From contig JAFTWE010000007.1 in the NCBI GenBank assembly GCA_017465465.1, positions 1-55,263 on the forward strand: a stretch of DNA of 55,263 nt, written 5' to 3'. Both the position numbers and the translations under genes were made by a program. Below the pieces are notes generated by a model. It worked only from the letters and a program-made list of their open reading frames with translations, did no database searches and was not told where the DNA came from. Position 1 is the first letter of the stretch, and each line of letters begins with the position of its first letter. This stretch comes from Clostridia bacterium. GTDB lineage: Bacteria; Bacillota; Clostridia; Oscillospirales; Acutalibacteraceae. This document shows positions 41,275-50,524 of this stretch, piece by piece.

Positions 41275-42300
41275 ATGGAACTCGGCAAAAAAATTAAACA
41301 ATTAAGATTAAATAAAGGCATAACCCAAGAAACTCTTGCAAATGTATTGGGTGTCAGCTATCAGGCGGTATCCCGTTGGGAAAATGAAACCACAATGCCC
41401 GATATATCGTTATTGCCTCAAATATCGGTGTATTTTGGTGTAAGCATTGATGAACTGTTTGAGTTTACCGAAGAATCCCGATATAAGAGAATTGAGAATA
41501 TGCTCATTGAAAAGCAGTTTCTTACTGATACGGAATTTCAAAATGCATCTGACTTTCTTGAAAAGCAAATCAGTAAGGACAGAAATAATGTCAGTGCGGT
41601 CAAACTGTTTGCTTGGCTTTATTTCCATAGAGCGAAATCTTCTAATTTGCGTGCAGTTGAGTATGCAAAAAGAGCGTTGAAACTTGGTGACACAAGTAAA
41701 AGTATGAACAATATTCTTCGTGATGCCTACGGTTCACCCCATACAGATTGGAACTACCGTAACCGTCACGAGCTTATAGAGTTTTATTACGAACACCTTG
41801 AATCTTATCCGAATGATTTAAGAGCTTACCGATATTTAATTCCTGCACTTGTGGCAGACGGTAGGACAGATGAAGCAAGAAAGTTTATAGAAACAATCAG
41901 AGAGCAAGAAAAGGAAGAATTGGTGTTTGTCTTTGACGCAATGATACTTCGCAGAGAAGGTAAAGCAGAAGAACTCAAAACGCTGTTAGAAAATATGATT
42001 CAAAAATTCAATAACAGTTGGTACACTTGGGCGATAGTTGCAGATTTTGAGGCAGATGATTGTAATTATGAAAATGCGATATCGTGCTATCGAAAATCAT
42101 TTTCACTTCAACCGAAACCCCGATACACAGATTCCCTTATAGCCATTGCACATATTTATGAAATTGAACATAAATATGAAAAAGCCATTTCAGCTTACCA
42201 AGAAATAATTGAACTTTTGAAAACAGATTGGAATACAACATTCGGTGCAACTGTAAGTGAATATCAGCAAAAAATCGACGAGCTTACAAATAAAAAGTAG
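41275..42300 (+). CDS. Xre HTH protein with TPR-like C terminus
   Basis: 341 aa. Residues 1-66: HTH (LGKKIKQLRLNKGITQETLA, VSYQAVSRWENETTMPDISL). The rest is helical repeats of TPR type: AVKLFAWLYFHRAKSSNLRA, LRAYRYLIPALVADGRTDEA, YENAISCYRKSFSLQPKPRY, KYEKAISAYQEIIELLKTD. HTH-TPR proteins of this length sense peptides or partner proteins in Firmicutes. No neighbouring peptide gene was found, so the signal is unknown. CGGAGAG precedes the start. Confidence 0.85.
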   Translation: MELGKKIKQLRLNKGITQETLANVLGVSYQAVSRWENETTMPDISLLPQISVYFGVSIDELFEFTEESRYKRIENMLIEKQFLTDTEFQNASDFLEKQISKDRNNVSAVKLFAWLYFHRAKSSNLRAVEYAKRALKLGDTSKSMNNILRDAYGSPHTDWNYRNRHELIEFYYEHLESYPNDLRAYRYLIPALVADGRTDEARKFIETIREQEKEELVFVFDAMILRREGKAEELKTLLENMIQKFNNSWYTWAIVADFEADDCNYENAISCYRKSFSLQPKPRYTDSLIAIAHIYEIEHKYEKAISAYQEIIELLKTDWNTTFGATVSEYQQKIDELTNKK

Positions 42301-42342
42301 GGGATAAACTGTGTTTTTTGCAGTAGATTATCAGCTTTTTCG

Positions 42343-42396
42343 GCTCCCTTGTGTAAAGGGAGCTGGATTTTTGCGCAGCAAAAAGACTGAGGGATT
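42343..42396. repeat. REP/MITE-like palindromic repeat
   Basis: GCTCCCTT-GTGTA-AAGGGAGC followed by TTTTTGC-GCA-GCAAAAA and GACTGAGGGATTG. I recognise this 'CTCCCT...GGGAG, ACTGAGGGA' layout as a dispersed intergenic repeat of Oscillospirales genomes. The surrounding 42301-42660 holds no gene. Confidence 0.55.
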
Positions 42397-42660
42397 GTAA
42401 TTGAAATTTGGGCTTTATGCCTTATTGAAATGTTAATAAGTGCCATTCCTTGCAAAGCACCACCATTGATACTGTAGGGTGTTCGCAATAGCCAGCTTGT
42501 GTCGAACATATAAAACCTGTTTGCATAGTATAATTAAGTTTCGCTTTTTGTCGAAAACTCCTTGACTTTGTTCCTTGTGAGTGGTAGTATATCTGTCGGT
42601 TTCGGCTGATGTCTGTTTTTGGCAGATATCAGCCTTTATAACGGTTTTTGAGGTGGTTTT

Positions 42661-43932
42661 ATGCAAACTTTATTATGCTTGTCCGTCGCCTTGTTTGCGG
42701 GGCTTATGCTTTCCCGCCTTGCAAAGGTGCTCAAGCTCCCTGCGGTAACAGCTTATCTTGTTGCAGGTATTCTCGTCGGCCCGTATCTCTTAGGTCGTTT
42801 AGGCTTTGGCGGGCTTGGATTTACAAGTATGGAGGATATCGAATCCTACGGAATTATCTGTGATGTTGCTCTCGGATTTATTGCCTTTTCAATCGGTAAT
42901 GAGTTCCGCCTTACTCAGCTTAAGCAAATCGGTAAGCAGGCAACAATTATCGGCATTGCTCAGGCGGTTTTCACCACCCTTGTTGTAGATGCCGCTTTAA
43001 TCGGGCTTCATTTTATAATTCCCGATAAGCTTCCGCTTCCGTCAGCAATCATTCTCGGTGCGGTAGCCTCTGCAACTGCTCCTGCGGCAACATTGATGGT
43101 TGTCCGTCAGTATAAAGCAAAAGGCCCTGTTACAAGCATTCTTCTTCCCATAGTTGCACTTGATGATGCAGTTGGTCTTGTGCTTTTTGCTGTGTCTTTC
43201 GGTGTGGCAAAGGCTCTTATGGACGGGCATCTTGATGTTATTTCTGTTATTCTTGAGCCTGTGCTTGAGGTTGTGCTTTCAATTGCTCTCGGCGCAGTAA
43301 TGGGCTTCTTATTCAGCTTTTTTGAAAGGTTTTTCCACTCTCGCTCAAAGCGCCTTGCAATGTCCGTTACCTTTGTGCTTTTAACAGTTGCACTTTCTAT
43401 GCTTCAGTTTGAAATCGGCGGAGTGCATATTGCTTTTTCATCACTTCTTGTTTGTATGATGCTCAGCACTGTATTTTGCAATGTGTGTGATTTTTCAGAA
43501 GAGCTTATGGACAGAATCGACCGTTGGACTGCTCCGCTTTTTGTCCTTTTCTTTGTTATAAGCGGTGCAGAGCTTGAGCTTTCAATCTTCAAAGACGGCG
43601 TAATTGTTTTAATCGGTGTGGTTTATATAATCTTCCGTTGTATCGGTAAATATTTCGGTGCATCGGCAAGCTCAAGGCTCGTTAAATGTGACCCCAATAT
43701 TGTCAAGTATCTCGGAATTACCTTGTTCCCTCAGGCAGGTGTTGCTCTGGGTATGGCTATTAAGGCTCAGACAATCGGTGAAGAGGGTGCAATGGTTGCA
43801 AATATTGTTCTTTTCTCAGTTCTTGTTTATGAATTGGTGGGACCGTATCTTACAAAGATTTCACTTACCAAAGCAGGTGAAATTCAGCCCGAAGGCAAAG
43901 TCAGCGCCCGCGGAAAAATACATATCCATTAA
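42661..43932 (+). CDS. Kef-type cation:proton antiporter (CPA2)
   Basis: 423 aa with 11-12 hydrophobic segments, starting LLCLSVALFAGLMLSRLAKV. CPA2 hallmarks are AVTAYLVAGILVGPYLLG at helix 2 and ASATAPAATLMVVRQ with the ALDDAVGLVLF motif (the DD/ND ion-binding helix). It lacks the C-terminal RCK/TrkA-N domain of KefB/KefC. Exchanges Na+ or K+ for H+ at the membrane. GAGGTGG precedes the start; single gene with its own terminator. Confidence 0.9.
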   Translation: MQTLLCLSVALFAGLMLSRLAKVLKLPAVTAYLVAGILVGPYLLGRLGFGGLGFTSMEDIESYGIICDVALGFIAFSIGNEFRLTQLKQIGKQATIIGIAQAVFTTLVVDAALIGLHFIIPDKLPLPSAIILGAVASATAPAATLMVVRQYKAKGPVTSILLPIVALDDAVGLVLFAVSFGVAKALMDGHLDVISVILEPVLEVVLSIALGAVMGFLFSFFERFFHSRSKRLAMSVTFVLLTVALSMLQFEIGGVHIAFSSLLVCMMLSTVFCNVCDFSEELMDRIDRWTAPLFVLFFVISGAELELSIFKDGVIVLIGVVYIIFRCIGKYFGASASSRLVKCDPNIVKYLGITLFPQAGVALGMAIKAQTIGEEGAMVANIVLFSVLVYELVGPYLTKISLTKAGEIQPEGKVSARGKIHIH

Positions 43933-43936
43933 ACCT

Positions 43937-43963
43937 CAACCGACTTGATTTTCAGGTCGGTTG
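43937..43963 (+). terminator. Terminator of the antiporter gene
   Basis: CAACCGAC (43937-43944) pairs with GTCGGTTG (43956-43963), followed by ATTTTTT. Confidence 0.82.
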
Positions 43964-44019
43964 ATTTTTTATATTTAATGTGATATTATGAACCCAACAA
44001 TTTGAAAGCTGGTGTTTTT

Positions 44020-45150
44020 GTGAAAAAAATATTAAGTGTATTTTTAGCCTTGGTTTTAACCTTTTCCTGTGCAGTTGTTGGTGTATGGGCAGAGGATAAC
44101 GAAACTGGATATTTACTTATCACCGACTTTGTTGCGGTTGATTCAGGGGAAGATACAGCCGATGAAATTCAGGCGGTTATTGATGCTAACCCCAACCGTA
44201 CAATATTTTTCCCTGACGGTGAATACCTTGTAAGCCACCCCATTTACACCCCGGCTGAGCCTACCAAAAGCGTATCATTGAAGCTTGCCGACTTTGCCGT
44301 TATAAAAGCAACAGGGGATTGGACAAAGGGCGAAGCAATTATTCAGCTCGGCGGTAAAAACCCTGCCAATGACACCCACACCAACGGCAGTAACTATTCC
44401 TTTGACGGCGGAATCATCGACGGAAACGGTGTAGCCAACGGAATTTCAATCAACGGAGGCCGTGAAACTGCAGTTCGCAATGTTTCAATCAAGCATACTG
44501 TTGTAGGTCTTACTATCAAACACGGTGCTAACAGCGGCTCATCAGATGCCGATATCACAGGCCTTAATATTATCGGCACAGGCGGAACTGATTCCACAGG
44601 CATTGTGCTCGAAGGCTTTGATAACACCCTTACAAACATCCGTATCGGCAATGTATTTACAGGCGTTCATGTTAAGTCCTCAGGTAACATTCTACGAAAC
44701 ATTCATCCGCTTTATTATTCCGATTACACCGATTTCGGGAACTCCTGCGGCTTCCTTGTAGAAAGCAGTAACAACTGGTTTGATTATTGCTACAGCGACC
44801 AGTTTGCTATCGGATTCAGAACAACCGATAACGGACACAACTTTTTCCACGATTGCTTCTGCTACTGGTATTCACCAAACGGCGGCACACATACCGCGTT
44901 TAAAGCAGATGAAAACTTTAATTCAACCATAACCAATTTTAAAATCGGTTTTCAGGGTGATACCGAAAAAAATGTTATTCTCTCCGTTGGTTCAATAGGC
45001 GGTGACGGAAGCATTGAAAACCTTGATGTCAGCAACAAAAAATCAGGGGATAATACATATAAATTCTACCTTAAAGACGCTTCTGTTTTCGGTAAAATAA
45101 TCGGACTTTTTTCATTGATTTTTGAAGTAATGGCAAATATGTTTAAATAA
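44020..45150 (+). CDS. Secreted right-handed beta-helix protein (pectate-lyase-like)
   Basis: 376 aa from the GTG at 44020, which gives a clean signal peptide (KKILSVFLALVLTFSCAVVG-VWA). The mature protein begins like the Pectate_lyase_3 family, DEIQAVIDANPNRTIFFPDG, YLVSHPIY, then parallel-beta-helix repeats (FDGGIIDGNGVANGISINGG, VRNVSIKHTVVGLTIKHGAN, LNIIGTGGTDSTGIVLEGFD). The C terminus is a hydrophobic tail (IIGLFSLIFEVMANMFK) like those of two other secreted proteins here. Probably acts on or binds polysaccharide outside the cell; no catalytic residues could be assigned. Confidence 0.8.
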   Translation: MKKILSVFLALVLTFSCAVVGVWAEDNETGYLLITDFVAVDSGEDTADEIQAVIDANPNRTIFFPDGEYLVSHPIYTPAEPTKSVSLKLADFAVIKATGDWTKGEAIIQLGGKNPANDTHTNGSNYSFDGGIIDGNGVANGISINGGRETAVRNVSIKHTVVGLTIKHGANSGSSDADITGLNIIGTGGTDSTGIVLEGFDNTLTNIRIGNVFTGVHVKSSGNILRNIHPLYYSDYTDFGNSCGFLVESSNNWFDYCYSDQFAIGFRTTDNGHNFFHDCFCYWYSPNGGTHTAFKADENFNSTITNFKIGFQGDTEKNVILSVGSIGGDGSIENLDVSNKKSGDNTYKFYLKDASVFGKIIGLFSLIFEVMANMFK

Positions 45151-45154
45151 AACT

Positions 45155-45186
45155 AATACCTGTGAGCTTTTAAACTCACAGGTATT
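45155..45186. terminator. Bidirectional terminator
   Basis: AATACCTGTGAG (45155-45166) pairs with CTCACAGGTATT (45175-45186), 12 bp perfect, followed by TTTATG; serves the beta-helix gene and the convergent reductase gene. Confidence 0.88.
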
Positions 45187-45194
45187 TTTATGCT

Positions 45195-45890
45195 TTATTT
45201 AAGTTTTTCATAATTCAACCACAAAACACAGTCATCATAAATTACGGTTTCTTTTAAGCTGAAATCAGAAATACAAGCGTTGTCAAACAGAGGCTTTCCG
45301 TCACCCTGTGAAACAACGGGAGCAACCACAAGGCTCAATTCGTCAATACAGTCAGCTCTTTGAAAATAACCGTTAATCACGCTTCCGCCCTCAAGCAAAA
45401 GGGTGTCAATGCCAAGGCTTTTGAGCTTTGAAAGGGCAAGGGGAACATCAATTTCATCATCGCCTGCAAAAATATAGGGGATTCCTAAGCTTTTCAGATA
45501 GCCGAGATATCTTCTGTCAACCTTATTTGAAACAACCTCAATCACCTGAGCCATATCATAGCCGGGGTCTTCGTCGTCAATAAAAGGGTCACTCCAGCCG
45601 ACCTTACCTTTAGGGTCAAATGAAACTGCATAAAATTCCGAAAGCTCAACTTCGGTAAAATCCTCATTGCTTTCAATGGCAGGGTATTGGCTCAAATCGG
45701 GTCTGAAGCCCCCTGTAAAACTGCTTTCCATTGTAACCCGACCGCAGATAAAGCCGTTGTGGCTGTATTCACGGTTGATTTCGCAATATACTTCGGTGGC
45801 ACTTTTGCATCTGGGAGAGTAAAGAAAATCTCCCGTAACCTTGCCGTCAACAGACTGCACCATGTGGCAGATAATATAAGGTCTTTCCAT
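45195..45890 (-). CDS. RibD C-terminal-type reductase
   Basis: 231 aa. Dihydrofolate-reductase fold of the RibD_C family: RPYIICHMVQSVDGKVTGDF at the N terminus, IEVVSNKVDRRYLGYLKSLG, and DTLLLEGGSVINGYFQRADC, ELSLVVAPVVSQGDG (NADPH-binding and substrate signatures). Reduces a pyrimidine- or pteridine-like substrate with NAD(P)H; stand-alone members are not necessarily in riboflavin synthesis. Two bases downstream of the GH3 gene, so probably co-transcribed, with no obvious metabolic link. Confidence 0.85.
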   Translation of the reverse strand: MERPYIICHMVQSVDGKVTGDFLYSPRCKSATEVYCEINREYSHNGFICGRVTMESSFTGGFRPDLSQYPAIESNEDFTEVELSEFYAVSFDPKGKVGWSDPFIDDEDPGYDMAQVIEVVSNKVDRRYLGYLKSLGIPYIFAGDDEIDVPLALSKLKSLGIDTLLLEGGSVINGYFQRADCIDELSLVVAPVVSQGDGKPLFDNACISDFSLKETVIYDDCVLWLNYEKLK

Positions 45891-45892
45891 TT

Positions 45893-48262
45893 TTACACCA
45901 ACTTTGTAAACATATCAAGAATTCTCTTAACGCAAAGCTCAAGGTCAGCTCTTGTGATGTCGCCTTTTTCAAGGCCTGCTTTAAGGTCTTCGGGGTATCC
46001 GCAGTGCATCTTCATATCGTTTCCTGCCTTAACCTCCTTAACAGGGTCATTCTTAACACCCCAGTCAGTTGTTACCATACCCTTGAAGCCCCATTCATCG
46101 CGAAGAATGCAGGTGAGAAGCTCATAGCTTTCTGAGGTATGCTGACCGTTAATGAGGTTGTATGATGACATAACTGTCCACGGGTCACCCTCTTTAACGC
46201 AGATTTCAAAGCCCTTGAGATAAATTTCACGAAGCGCTCTTTCAGAAAGTCTTGAATCACTTGCAAAGCGGTTTGCTTCTTTGTTGTTGCAAGCAAAATG
46301 CTTCATTGAAACCGCAACCTTTTGTGACTGAATACCTCTTGTTGCCGCGGCGGCGCATTTGCCTGCTACCAACGGGTCTTCTGAGTAATATTCAAAGTTT
46401 CTTCCGCAAAGAGGGTCTCTGTGAATGTTAAGGGCAGGGGTGAGCCAGATGCCCAGGTTATTTTCTCTTACCTCAGCTCCGCCTGCGGCACCAACCTCAT
46501 AAATAAGCTCAGGGTTCCATGTGCAGGCAAGGAGTGTAGCGCAGGGCCACGCTGTGGTGGGGATTCCTGTGCAGGGCTCAAGACGAAGACCTGCAGGACC
46601 GTCTGCTGTTGGAACAGGCGGAACGCTTAATCTCTCGAGTCCGCCGAAACAGCCTGTGTTTGCAACGCCTGTGGGTCCGTGACCTCCCACAAAGTCCATA
46701 AGCTCATCCATTGTAAACTGAGCAACAAACTCATCCATAGTTATTTCTTCACCAACAAGGTCAAATTTAACCTCTTTTTCAGGCTTAACTGCACCTGTCG
46801 GCTCATTTTTGCCGTAGTAATAGCTTTCTTCACCTGTTGGAAGCTCTTCATAGCTGCCGTCTGCCAGCATACGCTTTTTAAGCTTAAAGGGCTTGCAACG
46901 GCTCTCAAGCTGAAGGGTAACGGTGTCTTCTTTTACTTCATATTCAAAGCTGAGCTTTTCATTATCTCTAACGCTTGTGCCAAGATAAAATTCATAATTG
47001 CCCTTTTCAAGCACATAAGCAGATTTTGCAACCTTACCAAGGTCGTCAAAGCTTGCCATATCGTTCACATCAAAGGTGAGGGCAACTGTTTCACTTTCAC
47101 CGGGGGCGAGGAGTGAAGTCTTTTTGTATGCCGCAAGCTCTCTTGCAGGCTTGCCCAATTTGCCCTGAGGTGCGCTGTAATAAAGCTGAACAACCTCTTT
47201 GCCTGCAACATCACCGATGTTTTTAACTGTTGCAACAGCAACAATTTTGCCTTCGCTTTCGAGGCAGGCCTTACCGCTTATTTCAAACTTAGTGTAAGAA
47301 AGACCGAAGCCGAAGGGATAGCGTACACTTTCTTTTGCGAGAGTTTCAAAATAGCGGTAGCCAACGAAAATATCGTCAGAATAATCAACATGGTCAAAGC
47401 ATTCCCAGAAATCATCTTTGCAAGGGTAGCAGTCATAGCTTTTAGCAATGGTATCTGCCATTTTACCTGAGGGGTTAACATCACCGCAAAGAATGTCAGC
47501 AATAGCTGTTCCGCCCTCCATACCGCCTTGCCAGCCGAATACAACTGCCTGCACCTTGTCATTTTCTGCAAAATATTCGCAGTCAATAGTAGCGCCTGAG
47601 TTGATAACAATAATAACCTTTTTAAAAAGCTCACAGGCTCTGTTAATAAGATTTTTTTCTAAGTCAGAAAGGTAGTAGTCACCGCCCTGAGGTCTGCGGT
47701 CAACACCTTCGGCAGAAAAGCGGCTTAAGGTAATAACCGCGGTGTCAGCCTCTTTTGAAGCGCTTACAATAAGCTCATCAGGAACTTCTGCCTCTTTAAC
47801 ATGCATAGCGGCAAAGGTGTCATAAGTCATATCATCGCGCTTGGTGCAGAATTCCATATTATTAACAATGTCCCAACGGGCGTCAATCTGCTCCTGAGTT
47901 AAGACGTTTACGCTTTCACGCTCAACATAATCCTTATAAAACTCAACAAGAGGAAGATAAACCTTAACCTTGCCGTCGTTTTCTTTGAGCTTGAAGCCGT
48001 CATATATATTGCGGATATACGGAGTGTGAACATCGCCGCTTCCGCCGCCGCCTTTTATGTATTCAATAGTAGCCTTGCCGAAGAGAGCAACGCTTTCTCC
48101 TCTTTTGAGGGGGAGGGCATTGTTGTTGTTTTTAAGAAGAACAATACCTTCTGTTGCGGCTTTTCTTGAAAGCTGTGTGTGTTTAACGCTTGCAGTAACG
48201 CATCTGCCGTCTTCACCCAATGGCTTGCACGGCTGATATCTGAATCTTGCATATTTTTCCAT
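45893..48262 (-). CDS. Glycoside hydrolase family 3 beta-glucosidase, domain-swapped
   Basis: 789 aa from the ATG at 48262 (GAGGTG upstream); no signal peptide, so intracellular. The order is reversed relative to ordinary GH3: the (alpha/beta)6 domain is first (SRKAATEGIVLLKNNNNALP, SGATIDCEYFAEN, FGWQGGMEGGTAIADIL), then a fibronectin-III-like domain (GKEVVQLYYSAPQGKLGKPA, FDVNDMASFDDL), and the TIM barrel last (PPVPTADGPAGLRLE, GRNFEYYSEDPLVAGK, VSMKHFACNNKE, GMVTTDWGVKND with nucleophile Asp in TTDWG). This permuted form is known from Ruminococcus albus and Butyrivibrio beta-glucosidases. Hydrolyses beta-glucosides or related oligosaccharides taken up by the cell. Confidence 0.93.
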   Translation of the reverse strand: MEKYARFRYQPCKPLGEDGRCVTASVKHTQLSRKAATEGIVLLKNNNNALPLKRGESVALFGKATIEYIKGGGGSGDVHTPYIRNIYDGFKLKENDGKVKVYLPLVEFYKDYVERESVNVLTQEQIDARWDIVNNMEFCTKRDDMTYDTFAAMHVKEAEVPDELIVSASKEADTAVITLSRFSAEGVDRRPQGGDYYLSDLEKNLINRACELFKKVIIVINSGATIDCEYFAENDKVQAVVFGWQGGMEGGTAIADILCGDVNPSGKMADTIAKSYDCYPCKDDFWECFDHVDYSDDIFVGYRYFETLAKESVRYPFGFGLSYTKFEISGKACLESEGKIVAVATVKNIGDVAGKEVVQLYYSAPQGKLGKPARELAAYKKTSLLAPGESETVALTFDVNDMASFDDLGKVAKSAYVLEKGNYEFYLGTSVRDNEKLSFEYEVKEDTVTLQLESRCKPFKLKKRMLADGSYEELPTGEESYYYGKNEPTGAVKPEKEVKFDLVGEEITMDEFVAQFTMDELMDFVGGHGPTGVANTGCFGGLERLSVPPVPTADGPAGLRLEPCTGIPTTAWPCATLLACTWNPELIYEVGAAGGAEVRENNLGIWLTPALNIHRDPLCGRNFEYYSEDPLVAGKCAAAATRGIQSQKVAVSMKHFACNNKEANRFASDSRLSERALREIYLKGFEICVKEGDPWTVMSSYNLINGQHTSESYELLTCILRDEWGFKGMVTTDWGVKNDPVKEVKAGNDMKMHCGYPEDLKAGLEKGDITRADLELCVKRILDMFTKLV

Positions 48263-48357
48263 AAAATCACCTCTGCCTCTTATTTTATCATAAAACTGCA
48301 TAAATGCAACAAGAAAACGACTTTTAAAAAGATTTAGTGATATTATTGTGCAAAAAA

Positions 48358-48392
48358 AACAGCCAAGTGCCCGTTATGAACACTTAGCTGTT
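48358..48392 (-). terminator. Terminator of the metallophosphoesterase gene
   Basis: AACAGC-C-AAGTG (48358-48369) pairs with CACTT-A-GCTGTT (48381-48392); a T8 tract follows on the minus strand. Confidence 0.85.
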
Positions 48393-48406
48393 ACTTTCAG
48401 CTTTTA

Positions 48407-49549
48407 TCAGAATTTAAGCAGATATGTAATCGCATTGAAAAGGTTTCTGAAAAAGTTAATAAAGCCTGCAAAAGCCTCTTCAATTTCGTTGTCATACTGT
48501 GTATAAGGCTCGTCAACCTGAATAACAAATTCGCCGTCAATGTATTCGTACAGCTGTGTTTCGATGGTTCCGCTTGTTTCATCAAGTGTTACGGTGCGTA
48601 CACCGTAAGGTCCTGCCTTTGAAAACTGACAGCCATAAGTCATACCGAGGGTTATTGAATCCCACACGCCGGTAAATCCGCTTGTGTGCCAATGCCCGAA
48701 GAAAGCACCCACAACATTCTGCTTTTTCCATGCGGCAAATTCCGGGGTTGTGGCACCGGGCTTTATAACTCCCTCAGCGTGGCCTGATGCTATATCACCT
48801 CTGAGGCGGTATGATTTGCCGCCGTCTATAATTACGCCTTCATCAAATATACTGCACTCCTCATAGAGGTTGCCCATATCATCAACGGGAATATGCTCAA
48901 ATACAACCGACGGCACGCCGTTTGTGTTGTATGAAGTGAACCAATCAAGCTGCTCTTGAGAAAAGCTTTTGCCGTTATCAAGCATCCAAATACCGAATGC
49001 AGGCTCATCAGATGATGACGAAAGCACGGGCAGATAAAAATCTATTTTACCCTCAGCATCATCAGACATATCAAAGGCTATACAGCCCGGATAATCAGCA
49101 TAAATCTTAAGCCAATCCTCGTTTGTAACATTGCTTTTGTAATCGTTGTTTCCCTGAGTTACTGCATAGGGGATTCCCGATTTTTCAAGGGGAGCGAATA
49201 TCTGCTCAACAGCCTTTTTAGTGTTTTCAAGGGTTGCCTCATAGTCGCCGTCAACGGTTACACCCTCTTTGAAAATCTCACTGTCAGAAACATCTCCTGC
49301 TCGTGAATCTTCAACAAGGTCGCCTGTTATTACAATCAAATCGGGATTTGTTGCTTCTATTGATTTTTCAATAAATTCAACAAGTCCGTCTGCTATGCAG
49401 TGGTCATCCTGAGTATCGGTTATCTGAAGAATTGTGAATTTGCCGTCATCACCAAATCTTAGCTTTTCATCTTCTGTTGCAAATGCGCCGAATGTTACAA
49501 AAGAGAAAAGCATACAAATGCTTAAGGTAAATGCAATGATTTTTTTCAC
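48407..49549 (-). CDS. Secreted metallophosphoesterase
   Basis: 380 aa with signal peptide (KKIIAFTLSICMLFSFVTFG-AFA). Calcineurin-like motifs in order: ILQITDTQDDH (D-x-H block as DTQ), LIVITGDLVEDS (GDxxD), VTQGNNDY (GNHD block as GNND), VFEHIPV and FFGHWHTSGF (GHxH). Two-metal phosphodiesterase/monoesterase acting outside the membrane, similar to Dcr2/Siz1-like fungal and bacterial enzymes. It ends in an aromatic hydrophobic tail (GFINFFRNLFNAITYLLKF) shared in style with two other exported proteins in the window. Confidence 0.88.
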   Translation of the reverse strand: MKKIIAFTLSICMLFSFVTFGAFATEDEKLRFGDDGKFTILQITDTQDDHCIADGLVEFIEKSIEATNPDLIVITGDLVEDSRAGDVSDSEIFKEGVTVDGDYEATLENTKKAVEQIFAPLEKSGIPYAVTQGNNDYKSNVTNEDWLKIYADYPGCIAFDMSDDAEGKIDFYLPVLSSSSDEPAFGIWMLDNGKSFSQEQLDWFTSYNTNGVPSVVFEHIPVDDMGNLYEECSIFDEGVIIDGGKSYRLRGDIASGHAEGVIKPGATTPEFAAWKKQNVVGAFFGHWHTSGFTGVWDSITLGMTYGCQFSKAGPYGVRTVTLDETSGTIETQLYEYIDGEFVIQVDEPYTQYDNEIEEAFAGFINFFRNLFNAITYLLKF

Positions 49550-49567
49550 CGTTATCGCTCCTTATTT

Positions 49568-49594
49568 AAAATGCCCGTGCAGTACGGGCATTTT
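49568..49594 (-). terminator. Terminator of the SPFH/NfeD operon
   Basis: AAAATGCCCGT (49568-49578) pairs with ACGGGCATTTT (49584-49594), loop GCAGT. Confidence 0.85.
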
Positions 49595-49598
49595 GTTG

Positions 49599-50513
49599 TT
49601 ATACCTCTTTAATTGAGCCAATCAGACCTGCAATGGACTGAATTTCTGACGGAATAATAATCTTTGTTGCCTGACCGTCTGCGGCGGCTTCAAAGGCCTC
49701 AAGAGCCTTGATTTTAATAACTCCGTCACCGGGCTTTGCGTTGTTAATCATCTCAATACCGTCAGCAGTTGCTTTCTGAATTTTGAGAATAGCTTCAGCT
49801 TCACCCTCAGCTTCTTTGATTTTAGCTTCTTTAACAGCTTCAGCTCTGAGAATTGCAGATTCTTTTTCAGCCTCAGCACGAAGAATGGCAGATTCCTTTT
49901 CACCCTCTGCAACGAGAACAGCAGATTTCTTTTCACCCTCTGCCTGAAGAATCTTTTCGCGGCGTTCACGCTCAGCCTTCATCTGCTTTTCCATAGAATC
50001 CTGAATTTCTTTGGGCGGCATAATGTTTTTGAGCTCAACGCGGTTAATTTTAATGCCCCAGGCATCAGTTGCCACATCAAGCACATTAGTAATCTGACTG
50101 TTGATTGTGTCACGGGAGGTAAGTGTTGAGTCAAGCTCCATATCACCAATGATGTTACGAAGAGTGGTGGCTGTGAGGTTTTCAATAGCCATCATCGGTC
50201 TTTCAACGCCGTAGGTGTAAAGCTTTGGGTCAACAATGCGGAAGAAAACAACTGTATCAATCTGCATTGTAACATTATCTTTTGTAATAACCGGCTGGGG
50301 AGGGAAGTCCACAACAGCCTCTTTTAGTGATACGATTTTTGCCACGCGGTCAATAATCGGAATTTTAACGTGAAGACCTGTGCTCCAGGTTGAGTGATAT
50401 GCTCCCAGGCGTTCAACAACATAAGCCTTTGCCTGAGGAACAATTTTGATATTGGTAACAACCAGAATTAAAAGAATAACAAAAATAATACCTAAAATAA
50501 TTGCAAGTTCCAT
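49599..50513 (-). CDS. SPFH-domain protein (stomatin/QmcA-like)
   Basis: 304 aa. One N-terminal membrane helix (LAIILGIIFVILLILVVTNI), SPFH domain with VPQAKAYVVERLGAYHSTWS and VDFPPQPVITKDNVTMQIDT, RNIIGDMELDSTLTSRDTIN and a long coiled coil rich in A/E/K (QMKAERERREKILQAEGEKK, followed by EGEKESAILRAEAEKE repeats). Assembles membrane microdomain scaffolds. The NfeD-like gene directly upstream is its usual partner. Confidence 0.93.
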   Translation of the reverse strand: MELAIILGIIFVILLILVVTNIKIVPQAKAYVVERLGAYHSTWSTGLHVKIPIIDRVAKIVSLKEAVVDFPPQPVITKDNVTMQIDTVVFFRIVDPKLYTYGVERPMMAIENLTATTLRNIIGDMELDSTLTSRDTINSQITNVLDVATDAWGIKINRVELKNIMPPKEIQDSMEKQMKAERERREKILQAEGEKKSAVLVAEGEKESAILRAEAEKESAILRAEAVKEAKIKEAEGEAEAILKIQKATADGIEMINNAKPGDGVIKIKALEAFEAAADGQATKIIIPSEIQSIAGLIGSIKEV

Positions 50514-50524
50514 ATTATATCTCC

